In this document: positions 1 through 8,113 of the stretch, in pieces
How positions within the stretch are numbered: the first letter of the stretch is position 1
How the letters are laid out: each line of letters opens with the position of its first letter
Position numbers and translations under genes: made by a program
The notes under the pieces: model-generated
Databases searched by the model: none
The model's input: only the letters and a program-made list of their open reading frames with translations
Told to the model about the DNA's origin: nothing
Source of the DNA: Actinomycetes bacterium
GTDB taxonomy: Bacteria > Actinomycetota > Actinomycetes > Mycobacteriales > Mycobacteriaceae
Assembly: GCA_023404955.1 (NCBI GenBank)
Contig: JAEXZY010000093.1
Coordinates: 62,001-126,000, forward strand
Length of the DNA: 64,000 nucleotides
Direction of reading: 5' to 3'

Positions 1-61
1 GGCCAGCCGACGGGGATGACCGCACCGACGTCCACACCGTTTCAGAGGGAGTCCGATACCG

Positions 62-1318
62 ATGTTTCCGTCCTCGGGGATTCGTAAGCTCGCCCGCAGC
101 GAGGAGATGTTCGCCGAGACGCACAACTTCATCGGCTTGGCGGCGCACGTCAAGGGCCCGATGGATGCCGACGCGCTCTCTGACGCGTTCGACGCGCTGC
201 TGGAGGCGCATCCGGTGCTCGGCGGTCACCTCGAGCAGCTGCCCGACGGCAAGTGGGAGATCGTGCTCGACGATCTGATGCATCCCGGTATCGAGGTGGT
301 CGAGTTGACCGGCGACGAGCCGGCGCCGCCGCTGATCTTCGACCAGACCCAGTCGCTGGTGCACCTGCGCCTGACCATCCGTGACGGTGTGGCCCAGCCG
401 ACGCTCTACATCCACCACAGCCTGGCCGACGGTCACCACCAGTTCAGCCTCGTCGAGGAGCTGTTCTCCACCTACACCGATCTGGTCACCACCGGGACCA
501 CCAAGCCGGTCACGGTGCACCCCGCACCAGAGCCGCTGGAGACGATCCTGGCCAGCCGCGGCGTGGAGAAGCGGACCAGGTCGGGCCTGGAACGCCTGCT
601 CGCCGCGATGTTCGCCTACGAGCTCCCGCCGTCGCGCCGCGCGCCCTCCGAGGTGAATCCGGTGCTGCCACAACTGGTTCCGATGGAGTACTGCACGCTG
701 TCGGGGCAGGACACCGAGAAGATCATCGCGTTCTGCCGGGCCAACAAGCTCGGCTTGAACAGCTTGCTGTCCGCGGCGGTGCTGATGGCCGAGTGGCAGG
801 TACGCAACACACCCAACATCCCGGTGCCGTATGTGTATCCGGTGGACCTGCGCTACCTGCTGACCCCGCCGGTGTCGGCGACCGAGAGCACCAACCCGGT
901 GGGGATCGCGACGTACCTGGCCGAGATCCATCCCGGCACCGATGTGGCGGTGCTGGCCCGCGACATCAACGACACCTACAAGAAGGACATCGCCGAGGGC
1001 GTCATCCAGCAGAGCTTCCTGCACTTCAGCCCGCAGTACGTCGGCAACCCGCCCGGTCTGCCCGATGTGGTGATGTTCACCGACAACGGCATCGTGCCGC
1101 CGCTGCGCACGCCGGCGGACATGGAGGTGGCCGCCAGCCACGGCGAGTTCTACTTCGCCGTGGGAGCGGGCATCGAGATCTACACGTCGAAGATCTTCAA
1201 CGGGCAGTTGATGATCGAGTACCACAGCCACGGTCCCGATCGCGACAAGTCGATCGCCGCGATCGAGGCCCAGCTGCGCAACATCGCGGCCAAGCAGACC
1301 GCGAGCACGGGCGCTTAG
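62..1318 (+). CDS. PapA5-like acyl-CoA acyltransferase
   Basis: This is a polyketide-associated (Pap) type acyltransferase of the condensation-domain/BAHD fold, which moves an acyl chain from a thioester onto a hydroxyl of a lipid. The signature HHxxxDG is present as HHSLADG at about residues 118-124, where the second His is the catalytic base. The 418-residue length matches PapA5 (about 420). The ATG at 62 follows a GAGGGAG ribosome site at 45-51. No polyketide synthase is in the window, so the lipid substrate is unknown; the protein may be a general PapA-family enzyme rather than the phthiocerol dimycocerosyl transferase. Its stop codon overlaps that of the convergent methyltransferase by 3 bases. 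Confidence 0.82.
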   Translation: MFPSSGIRKLARSEEMFAETHNFIGLAAHVKGPMDADALSDAFDALLEAHPVLGGHLEQLPDGKWEIVLDDLMHPGIEVVELTGDEPAPPLIFDQTQSLVHLRLTIRDGVAQPTLYIHHSLADGHHQFSLVEELFSTYTDLVTTGTTKPVTVHPAPEPLETILASRGVEKRTRSGLERLLAAMFAYELPPSRRAPSEVNPVLPQLVPMEYCTLSGQDTEKIIAFCRANKLGLNSLLSAAVLMAEWQVRNTPNIPVPYVYPVDLRYLLTPPVSATESTNPVGIATYLAEIHPGTDVAVLARDINDTYKKDIAEGVIQQSFLHFSPQYVGNPPGLPDVVMFTDNGIVPPLRTPADMEVAASHGEFYFAVGAGIEIYTSKIFNGQLMIEYHSHGPDRDKSIAAIEAQLRNIAAKQTASTGA

Positions 1319-2139
1319 GCGCCGAACGCGTAGCGATGGTATTGCAGCGAGGTCCGCAGCGGCGGCACCGCCTTGACGAGGCGCTTGAGTACGTGCATGC
1401 CGCGACCGGTGCGCTCGTAGGTGCTGGCGTCGAAAAAGTCGGTGGCCGAGAGCAACCGGATATCGGGCAGCTTGTCGAGGATCTGCTGCGGGCTGTTGAC
1501 CGCCCAGTACAGCACCGAGCCGGAGGTGCGCACCAGCGACTGGCTCTTCTGCGATTTGATGGCGAGCCAGTTGAAGAAGTCGATCTGCAACTCGCCGGTA
1601 CCGAAGCGGTCGACGAACCGGCGAAGCAGCGCGATGCCCTCCTCCTCGGTCAGGTACATGCTGATGCCCTCGGCGATCAGCAGCGTCGGCCGGTCGGCGG
1701 GGATCTGGTCCAGCCACTGCGGTTCGGTGGCCGGCGTGGCGATCAGCTCGTAGTTGTCCCGGCTGGGGTAGATCTGCTCGCGCAGCGCGATCACCTGCGG
1801 GAAATCGACGTCGTACCAACGCACGTCGGGGCCCGGGTCGATCCGGAAGACGCGGCAGTCCAGCCCGCAGCCCAGGTGCACGACGGTGCAGTCCGGATGC
1901 GCGGCGATGAACTGGCGGACCCAGATGTCGTACTGCGCGGTGCGAACCGTGAACAGCGGCGCCCACTTCGGGGTGATCTCCAGCTCGCTCCAGTCGAAGT
2001 CGAGCTTGCCGAGGGCCTCCTTGGCGAACCGGTCGCCGAGGATGGGCTCGTCGAAATCAGCGTCGAGCGCCTTGAGGTACAGCGTGGACAGCATCGTCTT
2101 CGCGGGGCCGCTCAGATTGACCGCAACTTTGTCGTTCAC
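1315..2139 (-). CDS. SAM-dependent methyltransferase, TcmP/LCM-like family
   Basis: This is a class I S-adenosylmethionine methyltransferase of the mycobacterial TcmP/leucine-carboxyl-methyltransferase-like group, proteins that usually O-methylate small molecules or lipids. The SAM-binding motif I reads VVHLGCGLDCR near residue 95, followed by an acidic strand (WYDVDFPQV) that would contact the SAM ribose. The 274-residue length fits the family. The GTG start at 2139 has no Shine-Dalgarno sequence but lies 7 bases downstream of a TAGCCT -10 element (2147-2152, minus strand), suggesting a leaderless transcript. A second member of the same family lies at 12538-13365. The substrate is unknown. 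Confidence 0.8.
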   Translation of the reverse strand: MNDKVAVNLSGPAKTMLSTLYLKALDADFDEPILGDRFAKEALGKLDFDWSELEITPKWAPLFTVRTAQYDIWVRQFIAAHPDCTVVHLGCGLDCRVFRIDPGPDVRWYDVDFPQVIALREQIYPSRDNYELIATPATEPQWLDQIPADRPTLLIAEGISMYLTEEEGIALLRRFVDRFGTGELQIDFFNWLAIKSQKSQSLVRTSGSVLYWAVNSPQQILDKLPDIRLLSATDFFDASTYERTGRGMHVLKRLVKAVPPLRTSLQYHRYAFGA

Positions 2140-2212
2140 GTGTGTGAGGCTATGCGCTTGAGGCCCGGCGTGGCACGCCGGGTTGCCCAGGCCACGAAAG
2201 GATGTGCCGGAG

Positions 2213-2887
2213 TTGGCTGAATCACCGAAGGTGCTGCTGCTCTATTACAGCTACACCGGGCAGGCCAAGAAGGTGCTCGACGCCGCGGCCGAGGTGTTCC
2301 GGGCCCGCGGCTGCGAGGTCACCGAGGCTCCGATCGAATTCACCGATCCCCGCTACGCCGAGCGATTCTCCCGGTTCCCGATGCGCAGCGTATGGCCCGA
2401 GTTCCTCGGCATGCTGCCGGCACAGACGCTCAAGCGCACCGGCGACATCCGCACGCCAGACGCGGTGCGCACCGGTTCCTACGACCTGATCTGCATCGGG
2501 TCGCCGACGTGGTGGGACACCGTGTCGATGCCGTTGCGCACCTTCCTGATGTCGCACGAGGCGCGTCCGGTGCTGGACGGCAAGCGTTTTGCCGTGTTCG
2601 TGGTGTGCCGGCGCAAATGGCGCAAGAACCTGGCCGGGGTCCGCAAGCTGGCGGAGAAGAAGGGCGGGCGCTACGTCGACGGCATCCACTTCACGTATCC
2701 CGGGGGTGAGCTGCCCTCGATGCTGTCACTGACGAGTTACCTCGGCACCGGGGAGTACCGGGATCGCTACTTGGGCGTCAAGCTCCCTCCGACCAACATA
2801 AACGACGAACACCTCGAAGAGGCACGGCGATTCGCCGGCCGCGTCGCCGACAAGGTGTTCGGCCGGGCCCCCTCGGAGCGTCCGTAG
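2213..2887 (+). CDS. flavodoxin-family protein
   Basis: This is a flavodoxin-like FMN protein. The N-terminal strand and phosphate-binding loop read KVLLLYYSYTGQAKK, and a second loop near the middle (CIGSPTWWDT) matches the flavin-contact loop of flavodoxins and NADPH:FMN reductases. The frame stays open to TTG 2183, but the TTG at 2213 is 10 bases after a clear AAAGGA (2197-2202) and places the first beta-strand directly at the N-terminus, so it is preferred. It heads a tightly packed cluster with a DUF2505 protein (1-base overlap) and a nitroreductase, which suggests shared redox chemistry. The substrate is not evident. Confidence 0.72.
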   Translation: MAESPKVLLLYYSYTGQAKKVLDAAAEVFRARGCEVTEAPIEFTDPRYAERFSRFPMRSVWPEFLGMLPAQTLKRTGDIRTPDAVRTGSYDLICIGSPTWWDTVSMPLRTFLMSHEARPVLDGKRFAVFVVCRRKWRKNLAGVRKLAEKKGGRYVDGIHFTYPGGELPSMLSLTSYLGTGEYRDRYLGVKLPPTNINDEHLEEARRFAGRVADKVFGRAPSERP

Positions 2888-3396
2888 TGGCGCGTCCGTT
2901 CGACGTGAGCGCGGAGGCGAGCGCCGAGGTCGCCGACGTGCTCGCCGCTTTCGCGACCAAGGAGTACTGGCTGGCCCGGCTGGCCGCCTACGGCGGCGAT
3001 TCGATGACGCTGGATTCGCTGACCGTCGACCCCGACGGCGCCGTCGTCGTCCAGACCACGCAGGACCTGCGCCAGGACATGCTGCCCGGTCAGATCGGGC
3101 GGATGCTGCCCGGAGACACCTCGATCACGCGCCGGGAATCGTGGCGGCCCGGCGACGACGCGGGGGAGGTGCACGGCGACTTCGCCATCACCGCGCGCGG
3201 CGTCCCCAGTTCCGGTTCCGGAACCATGGTGCTGCAAGCGATTCCGACAGGCTCCCGGCTTCGGGTGCGCGGCACGGTCGAGGTGAAGATCCCCATCATG
3301 GGCGGCCGCATCGAACGCTACGTCGCCGATCTGATCGCTCGCGACGTTCCGCAGATGCAACAGTTCACCGCGTCGTGGATCGCCGGGGAGGCATGA
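2887..3396 (+). CDS. DUF2505-family protein
   Basis: This 169-residue protein resembles the actinobacterial DUF2505 family, small START/SRPBCC-like proteins of unknown role that may bind hydrophobic ligands. It begins with a predicted strand-helix segment (MARPFDVSAEASAEV, helix around ATKEYWLARL). Alternating strands follow and it ends in an amphipathic helix (ERYVADLIARDVPQMQQF), as in SRPBCC folds. The GTG start shares one base with the flavodoxin stop. Its own stop overlaps the next start as ATGA, so translation is probably coupled across the three genes. No catalytic residues can be assigned. Confidence 0.7.
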   Translation: MARPFDVSAEASAEVADVLAAFATKEYWLARLAAYGGDSMTLDSLTVDPDGAVVVQTTQDLRQDMLPGQIGRMLPGDTSITRRESWRPGDDAGEVHGDFAITARGVPSSGSGTMVLQAIPTGSRLRVRGTVEVKIPIMGGRIERYVADLIARDVPQMQQFTASWIAGEA

Positions 3397-4106
3397 CGGT
3401 GCCCGAACCGATCCCGAGAGCCGACGACGCGCTGGCCCGGCTGGACATGCCGTTGGTCGAGGCGATGATGACCCAGCGCGCGATCCGGCGGGTGCGGCCC
3501 GACCCGGTGGACGACGCGATCGTGCTGAAGTGCATCGAGCTCGCGTTGCGGGCCCCGACGGGCGCCAACGGACAGAACTGGGAGTTCGTGGTCGTCAAGG
3601 ACCAACGGGTCAAGAAGAAGCTGCAGCGTCGATACCGGCTGGCGTGGCGGGCTTTTCATCGCACGTCGATCCGCGACATCGCGTCCTACGACGACGAGAT
3701 GGCCAAGAGCGTCAAGGCCATCGAATGGCAGCTGGAGCACTTCACGGAGATTCCGGTGCTGGTGATCGCATGCCTGAAGTTGGGTAGCCGCGACGGCAAG
3801 GTGCCGTTCGTACCGATGCCGCACGCGGCCGCGTCGGCGTTCTTCGGATCGATCTACCCCAGCGTGCAGAACCTGCTGCTGGCGGCGCGCTCGATGGGGC
3901 TGGGCGCCTCACTGATCACGCTGCCGCTGTGGAACCTGACGTCCGCGCGCCGGATCCTCGGACTCCCCATCGATGTCACGCCGTGCGCGGTGGTGCCGCT
4001 GGGCTGGCCGAAGGGCCGTTACGGCCCGACCACGCGCAGGCCGGTGGACGAGGTGGTGCACCTCGACCGGTACGGCAACCGCGCGTGGTTCGGACCGCGT
4101 CGCTGA
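3393..4106 (+). CDS. nitroreductase family protein
   Basis: This is a flavin-dependent nitroreductase-family protein (about 237 residues). The N-terminal motif MTQRAIRRVRPDPV provides the Arg-rich FMN phosphate contact, and the following RAPTGANGQNWEFVVV segment is the family's second FMN-binding motif. The C-terminal part (LPIDVTPCAVVPLGWPKG) is the usual core strand and loop. The open frame extends upstream, but the ATG at 3393 overlaps the preceding stop as ATGA and follows a GGGGAGG site. It is the third gene of the flavodoxin-DUF2505-nitroreductase cluster. The reduced substrate is unknown; members range from nitro-compound reductases to F420/FMN-dependent dehydrogenases. Confidence 0.8.
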   Translation: MTVPEPIPRADDALARLDMPLVEAMMTQRAIRRVRPDPVDDAIVLKCIELALRAPTGANGQNWEFVVVKDQRVKKKLQRRYRLAWRAFHRTSIRDIASYDDEMAKSVKAIEWQLEHFTEIPVLVIACLKLGSRDGKVPFVPMPHAAASAFFGSIYPSVQNLLLAARSMGLGASLITLPLWNLTSARRILGLPIDVTPCAVVPLGWPKGRYGPTTRRPVDEVVHLDRYGNRAWFGPRR

Positions 4107-4112
4107 GCGGAC

Positions 4113-5387
4113 CTACTCCGAATCGCCTGAGCCGCTTGCCTTGTCGGCCTTGGCGGCCGTCGATGCGCCGGCCGCGCTCTTCTCCGCGCGGTCGGAGTTC
4201 TTCTCCGCGCGTGCGCTCTTGCGCTCCGATGCGTTGTCGGCGGCCTGTTGCGTGGCGGACTCGAATTTCTTCTGCAGCGATGCGACGGTGTCCTTGACGC
4301 TGAACGTGCCCGCGCGACGCTTGGTGGTGGACTGGCCACCGCCGGATGCATCGGTTGTCTCGCTGGCCGTGTCGGCGGCTTCCTCGGCCGTGTCCTCGGT
4401 CGCCTCGGTCGTCTCGGGCGCCGGGGTCTGCTCGACGGTCTTCTTCACGGTGTCGACCACCGACTCCGTGGTGGCTGCCGGCTTCGGTGCGGCGGTCTCC
4501 GCAGGCGCCTGGACGTCGGTCTTCGCGAGCTTCAGCGTGTCCAGGCTGACCAGATTGGTCCCGGTCTCGGGAGCGCCCCCGGGCCAGTTCGTCGGGTTGT
4601 CCGGGTAGTCCTTGTCCTCGACGGCGGGGTTCTCCGGCTTCGGCACGAACAACTTGACGAACGTCTCGATCTCGCGCACCGCCAGCCAGTCCGGCACGTG
4701 CCCGGTGACCTGCAGTGCCGCAGCAAGATTGGCGCTGGCGGTGACGAAGTCGTACAGCGTGACGGGTCGGAAGGCCTCCGGCTCACCGGTGAAGTAGTCG
4801 GCGACGGACTTGATGACCTCGAACCGGTCCAGCTTGATCGTCTGGCCGGACCACTCGGTGGGCTTGCCGTCGACGGGGTTGATGACCTCGCCGAACGTGT
4901 AGCCCTCGGGGGAGTAGAACTTCCACATCGGCACCGTGAACATCGACTGCAGCATGCCGATGGGGTCGGTGCACTCGAACGCGCAGCCCTCGTGCATCGG
5001 CAGATTCGCTGCGGCCCACCAGTTCAGGTGCTCGCCGAGCGGGCGGGACAGCGCCGGGAACGGCACCAGCATGTCGACGAAGCCCTCGAGCATCTCGGGG
5101 TTGGCCGGATCCCAGCCCCACACGTTGTTGGGTTGCGAGACTTCCCAGCTGCCGCTGGCCGCCATCGCGTCGGCGAAGCGCTGGATGCCGAACACGAGGT
5201 TCGCCGGGGTGTTCAGCGCCGCGATGAAAGCGTTGGCGGGGATGTTGGCCACCGAGCCGGTCAGCGCGACGTCGGCGTCGCGCACCAGGGTGGTGTGCGG
5301 GGTGGGGGTGACCGGGCCGACGGCGATCAGGCTGGCCCCCACCAGCGCGACGCCCGCGGTCGCGTACGGACGCAAAGCTGTGTGCAT
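4113..5387 (-). CDS. secreted protein with low-complexity C-terminal tail (paralogue of 8114-9634)
   Basis: This is a 424-residue exported protein of unknown function. Residues 1-42 form a signal-like segment (LRPYATAGVALVGASLIAVG). The globular part (about 45-290) has recognisable blocks such as WGWDPANPEMLEGFVDML, a Cys pair (GCAFEC), MFTVPMWKFY and GYTFGEVINP, all repeated with changes in the protein at 8114-9634. From about residue 295 the sequence becomes Thr/Glu/Ala-rich, then Lys/Ser/Ala-rich (ERKSARAEKNSDRAEKSA), and is probably disordered. No enzyme signature was recognised. It is convergent with the nitroreductase (6-base gap). A mycobacterial cell-envelope role is likely but unproven. 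Confidence 0.75.
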   Translation of the reverse strand: MHTALRPYATAGVALVGASLIAVGPVTPTPHTTLVRDADVALTGSVANIPANAFIAALNTPANLVFGIQRFADAMAASGSWEVSQPNNVWGWDPANPEMLEGFVDMLVPFPALSRPLGEHLNWWAAANLPMHEGCAFECTDPIGMLQSMFTVPMWKFYSPEGYTFGEVINPVDGKPTEWSGQTIKLDRFEVIKSVADYFTGEPEAFRPVTLYDFVTASANLAAALQVTGHVPDWLAVREIETFVKLFVPKPENPAVEDKDYPDNPTNWPGGAPETGTNLVSLDTLKLAKTDVQAPAETAAPKPAATTESVVDTVKKTVEQTPAPETTEATEDTAEEAADTASETTDASGGGQSTTKRRAGTFSVKDTVASLQKKFESATQQAADNASERKSARAEKNSDRAEKSAAGASTAAKADKASGSGDSE

Positions 5388-5724
5388 CGAGAATCCTTCT
5401 GTGGTCGAGGGTGACGGCGGCGCAGAGCCCGCTCCCCGAATGCGGCGGACGGCGCGACCGTAGCAAAGTAACGATAGACGGTGTCGGTACCGCTGTGTGC
5501 AAAGACCCCGAATTCTTTCCCCGCGAGTTGCACCGCGGAGCTCGAGGCGTTCAGAGGCGGCTGACCTCGGAACTAAGTGTCATGAAATTGACCTGCCGGC
5601 AAATAAAGCGGTCCTTCGCACGTACCGCCCGTGTCGCGCGGATCACACCCAGCAAGGTAACGAAACCGGCCACTGCGGCGATGGCAGCTAACCCGGTACC
5701 CGCGCGTCTGTGCTCGACCCGGCG
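5388..5724. other. intergenic region upstream of the secreted protein
   Basis: This 337-base gap lies between two minus-strand genes. It should carry the promoter and leader of the secreted-protein gene starting at 5387. Short open frames on both strands lack ribosome sites and look like chance frames. No strong hairpin or known operator was seen. Confidence 0.4.
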
Positions 5725-6906
5725 TCAGAGGTTCTTGAGCCCCCGCAGCACGGTCCCGAACGGCCCGCTCGCCGCGACCGCCTTGCGCAACCGTGGGTTC
5801 AGTTGGCTGGCGTTGAGCACCAGCAGGTACCGCAGTCCGTGGTCACGCCACTCCGCGATCTGGCCGAGCACCTCGTCGGCCGTGCCGTGGAACGTGATTT
5901 CGCGCATCAACGACGGCGGGACGGCCTTGGTGTAGGCGAGCGCGCTCTCGTAGTCGATGGTCTGGGGGACGAGGTCCTGCACGCCGGAGAAGTCCGCGCC
6001 CAGGGGGTGCACCGCGCCGTGGCGGGCCCACACCTCGGCCGGCGCGGCCAACGCCGACGACTTGAGGATCACCCCGTCGAGCGCCTCGTCCACATCGTCG
6101 CGGGTGCGGCCCACCACGACCGCGCGGTTGAGCGCCGGAACGATCACGTCGGGATCGCGGCCCGCGTCGGACGCCACGGTCCGGACGGTGTCGAGTGAGC
6201 GGGCGTAGTCGGCCGGGCGGGAGATCGTGAACGGCACCCAGCCGTCAGCGTGCCGGCCGGTGATGCGCAGCATCCGCGGGCCCTGCGCGGCCACCCACAT
6301 CTCCGGCCAGGTGCCGCGGTAGGGCGGCAGGTCGAACACCGCGTTGTGCAGCGGGAAGAACTCAGAGTCCCGGCTGATTGGCTCGCCCCCGGAGTTCCAC
6401 AGGGCACGAATCGTCGCGACCGCCTCCTCGAAGCGCGCCACCGGCTTCTCCCACGGAACGCCGTACGGTTCGTTGCCCTCGCGCTCGCCCACCCCGATGC
6501 CGAGCATGGCCCGCCCCTTGGTGAGCAGGTGCAGCGTGGCGGCGGCCTGCGCGGTGACCGCGGGGTTGCGCCGGCTCGCGTCGGTGACGCAGACGCCGAG
6601 CCGCAGCCGGGTCAACCGATTGCGGGCCGCCAGGTGACCGAGCATCGTCCAGGGCTCGAGGATCGCGTCGACCTTGGGCACCAGCTTGGCGCCGACACCA
6701 AGGTGCTCGGGGGTGGCGAGCGAGCGGGGGATCAGCGAGTTCAGGTGATCGCCCACCCACAGCGAGTCCCCGCCGTTGAGCGCGACGGTGGCGCCGGCGA
6801 ACCGGGTGGCCGCGGTCGGCGAGAACCGCGTGTTGACTATCCCGTCGAGCAGGCCGAATCGCAGCCCGCCGGTGGATGTTCCGCCTCGTCGGGCGCTCGA
6901 CCTCAT
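5725..6906 (-). CDS. LLM-class (F420/FMN-dependent) oxidoreductase
   Basis: This is a luciferase-like monooxygenase-family TIM-barrel protein; in mycobacteria most members use coenzyme F420. Family blocks include a strand-turn near the N-terminus (LWVGDHLNS), RLRLGVCVTDASRRNPAV, a glycine-rich cofactor loop (MLGIGVGEREGNEPYG) and a substrate-loop segment (WVAAQGPRMLRITGRHADGW). The frame is open far upstream, but the ATG at 6906 lies 7 bases after a TATGGT -10 element (6914-6919, minus strand) with no Shine-Dalgarno sequence, so a leaderless start is chosen; ATG 6918 is the alternative. It is divergent from the alpha/beta hydrolase at 6985. The substrate is unknown. Confidence 0.8.
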   Translation of the reverse strand: MRSSARRGGTSTGGLRFGLLDGIVNTRFSPTAATRFAGATVALNGGDSLWVGDHLNSLIPRSLATPEHLGVGAKLVPKVDAILEPWTMLGHLAARNRLTRLRLGVCVTDASRRNPAVTAQAAATLHLLTKGRAMLGIGVGEREGNEPYGVPWEKPVARFEEAVATIRALWNSGGEPISRDSEFFPLHNAVFDLPPYRGTWPEMWVAAQGPRMLRITGRHADGWVPFTISRPADYARSLDTVRTVASDAGRDPDVIVPALNRAVVVGRTRDDVDEALDGVILKSSALAAPAEVWARHGAVHPLGADFSGVQDLVPQTIDYESALAYTKAVPPSLMREITFHGTADEVLGQIAEWRDHGLRYLLVLNASQLNPRLRKAVAASGPFGTVLRGLKNL

Positions 6907-6984
6907 GGCATGAACCATACTGTCGGGGGCGCTGCCCACCCGCAGATGCGCTGCCCACCCACCCGCCCGAAACCGAGGGAGACC

Positions 6985-7767
6985 ATGCTCGAGGTTGTCG
7001 ACCGGGGGCAGGCGAGCGCCGCGCATCCCGCCCCGCTGCTGTTCGTCCACGGCGCCTGGCACGCGGCGTGGTGCTGGGAAGAGCACTTCCTGGGCTGGTT
7101 CGCCAATCGCGGCTATCACGCGCTCGCGCTCAGCCTGCGAGGTCACGGCGGCAGCGGCACCGACAAACCCCTCAACGACTGCACGTTCGACGACTACGAG
7201 GCCGATGTCGCCGCCGTCGCCGCCACCTTGGCGACGCCACCGGTTCTGATCGGGCATTCCATGGGCGGTTTCGTCGTGCAGAAGTATCTGGAGTCCCACG
7301 AGGCCCCGGCGGCGGTGCTGATGGCGTCGATGCCGCCGCAGGGGTATCTGCGCTCGGGGCTGCGGTGGCTGCGGCGACATCCATGGCACTTCGCCAAGAT
7401 GTCGGTGACGCGCAAGACGCTTCCGTACGTCAGCACGCCGGCGCTGGCCCGGGAGCGGTTCTTCTCGCCGCACACCCCCGAGGACCTGCTGCTCCGCTAC
7501 ACCGAACGGCTGGGCGAAGAGAGCGCCCGTTCGGGCACCGACGGGATCTTCAACCGGCCGCGCCCGGGCCGGATCCACACGAAGATGCTGGTCTTGGGAG
7601 CGGCCGACGACGGTGCCGTCACCCGGGACGAGGTGGAGGCGACGGCGCGGGCCTACCGCACGGAGCCTGAATTCTTCCCCAGGATGGGGCACAACATGAT
7701 GCTTGAGCCCGGCTGGGAGGCCGTGGCGGCCCGGATCGACGCCTGGTTGGCGGCCGAGAGGCTCTGA
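6985..7767 (+). CDS. alpha/beta hydrolase
   Basis: This is a cytosolic alpha/beta-hydrolase of about 260 residues. The oxyanion-hole motif HGAWHAAWCW lies at about 22-31, and the nucleophile elbow GHSMGG puts the catalytic Ser at 92. A late MGHNMM segment supplies the expected catalytic His. A cap region rich in Arg and aromatics (about 110-150) suggests a hydrophobic ester, lactone or similar substrate. The ATG at 6985 follows a GAGGGAG site; the upstream open frame is non-coding. It has its own promoter region, divergent from the LLM oxidoreductase. Because two Baeyer-Villiger-type enzymes are nearby, it could hydrolyse ester or lactone products, which is inference only. Confidence 0.82.
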   Translation: MLEVVDRGQASAAHPAPLLFVHGAWHAAWCWEEHFLGWFANRGYHALALSLRGHGGSGTDKPLNDCTFDDYEADVAAVAATLATPPVLIGHSMGGFVVQKYLESHEAPAAVLMASMPPQGYLRSGLRWLRRHPWHFAKMSVTRKTLPYVSTPALARERFFSPHTPEDLLLRYTERLGEESARSGTDGIFNRPRPGRIHTKMLVLGAADDGAVTRDEVEATARAYRTEPEFFPRMGHNMMLEPGWEAVAARIDAWLAAERL

Positions 7768-8113
7768 CGGGCCCGCAGGCACGCTCCGGCAAAGGTTTGC
7801 AGCGCCCAGTCGCCGATGGGGTATTTGCGCTTTCACATTGCTGGTGAGGGTTCGCGCCCCGAGCTTATTGACGTTGCCGACAGCTGCAAACCACGGCCAG
7901 CCAGGGGATTTCGGCGACTGGGTCCGCCCGTGGCGAATTTCCCGCCGAGTGCGCTAGGCAGGCGAAACGTGCATTTCTCCGCGGACACATGTGACGGCGT
8001 AGCAATTTCGCAATAGCTGGACACCTGCATCACACTTCGGTACTGTCATCGTGATCTCGTCGTGACCCGTTACGCGAGACCCCCTAAGCACGTCCGACGA
8101 GAGGGATGCACAG
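7768..8113. other. intergenic region upstream of the secreted paralogue
   Basis: This 346-base region contains no convincing gene; a 66-codon frame at 7816-8016 lacks a ribosome site and familiar sequence. The last 150 bases are less GC-rich and include CACATGTG and several A/T-rich hexamers. They probably contain the promoter of the gene at 8114, whose GAGAGGG ribosome site lies about 10 bases before its ATG. Confidence 0.4.

Noticed and set aside
793..2220. Long plus-strand open frame spanning the end of the acyltransferase and the methyltransferase
   Set aside because: It is a high-GC shadow frame: composition is Arg/Gly/Gln-rich, without motifs, and it overlaps two well-supported genes.
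6907..7836. Upstream extension of the LLM oxidoreductase frame
   Set aside because: This part overlaps the alpha/beta hydrolase on the other strand and has no family sequence; the -10 element places the start at 6906.
7816..8016. Short plus-strand frame in the gap before the secreted paralogue
   Set aside because: No ribosome site, no -10 context and no recognisable sequence.
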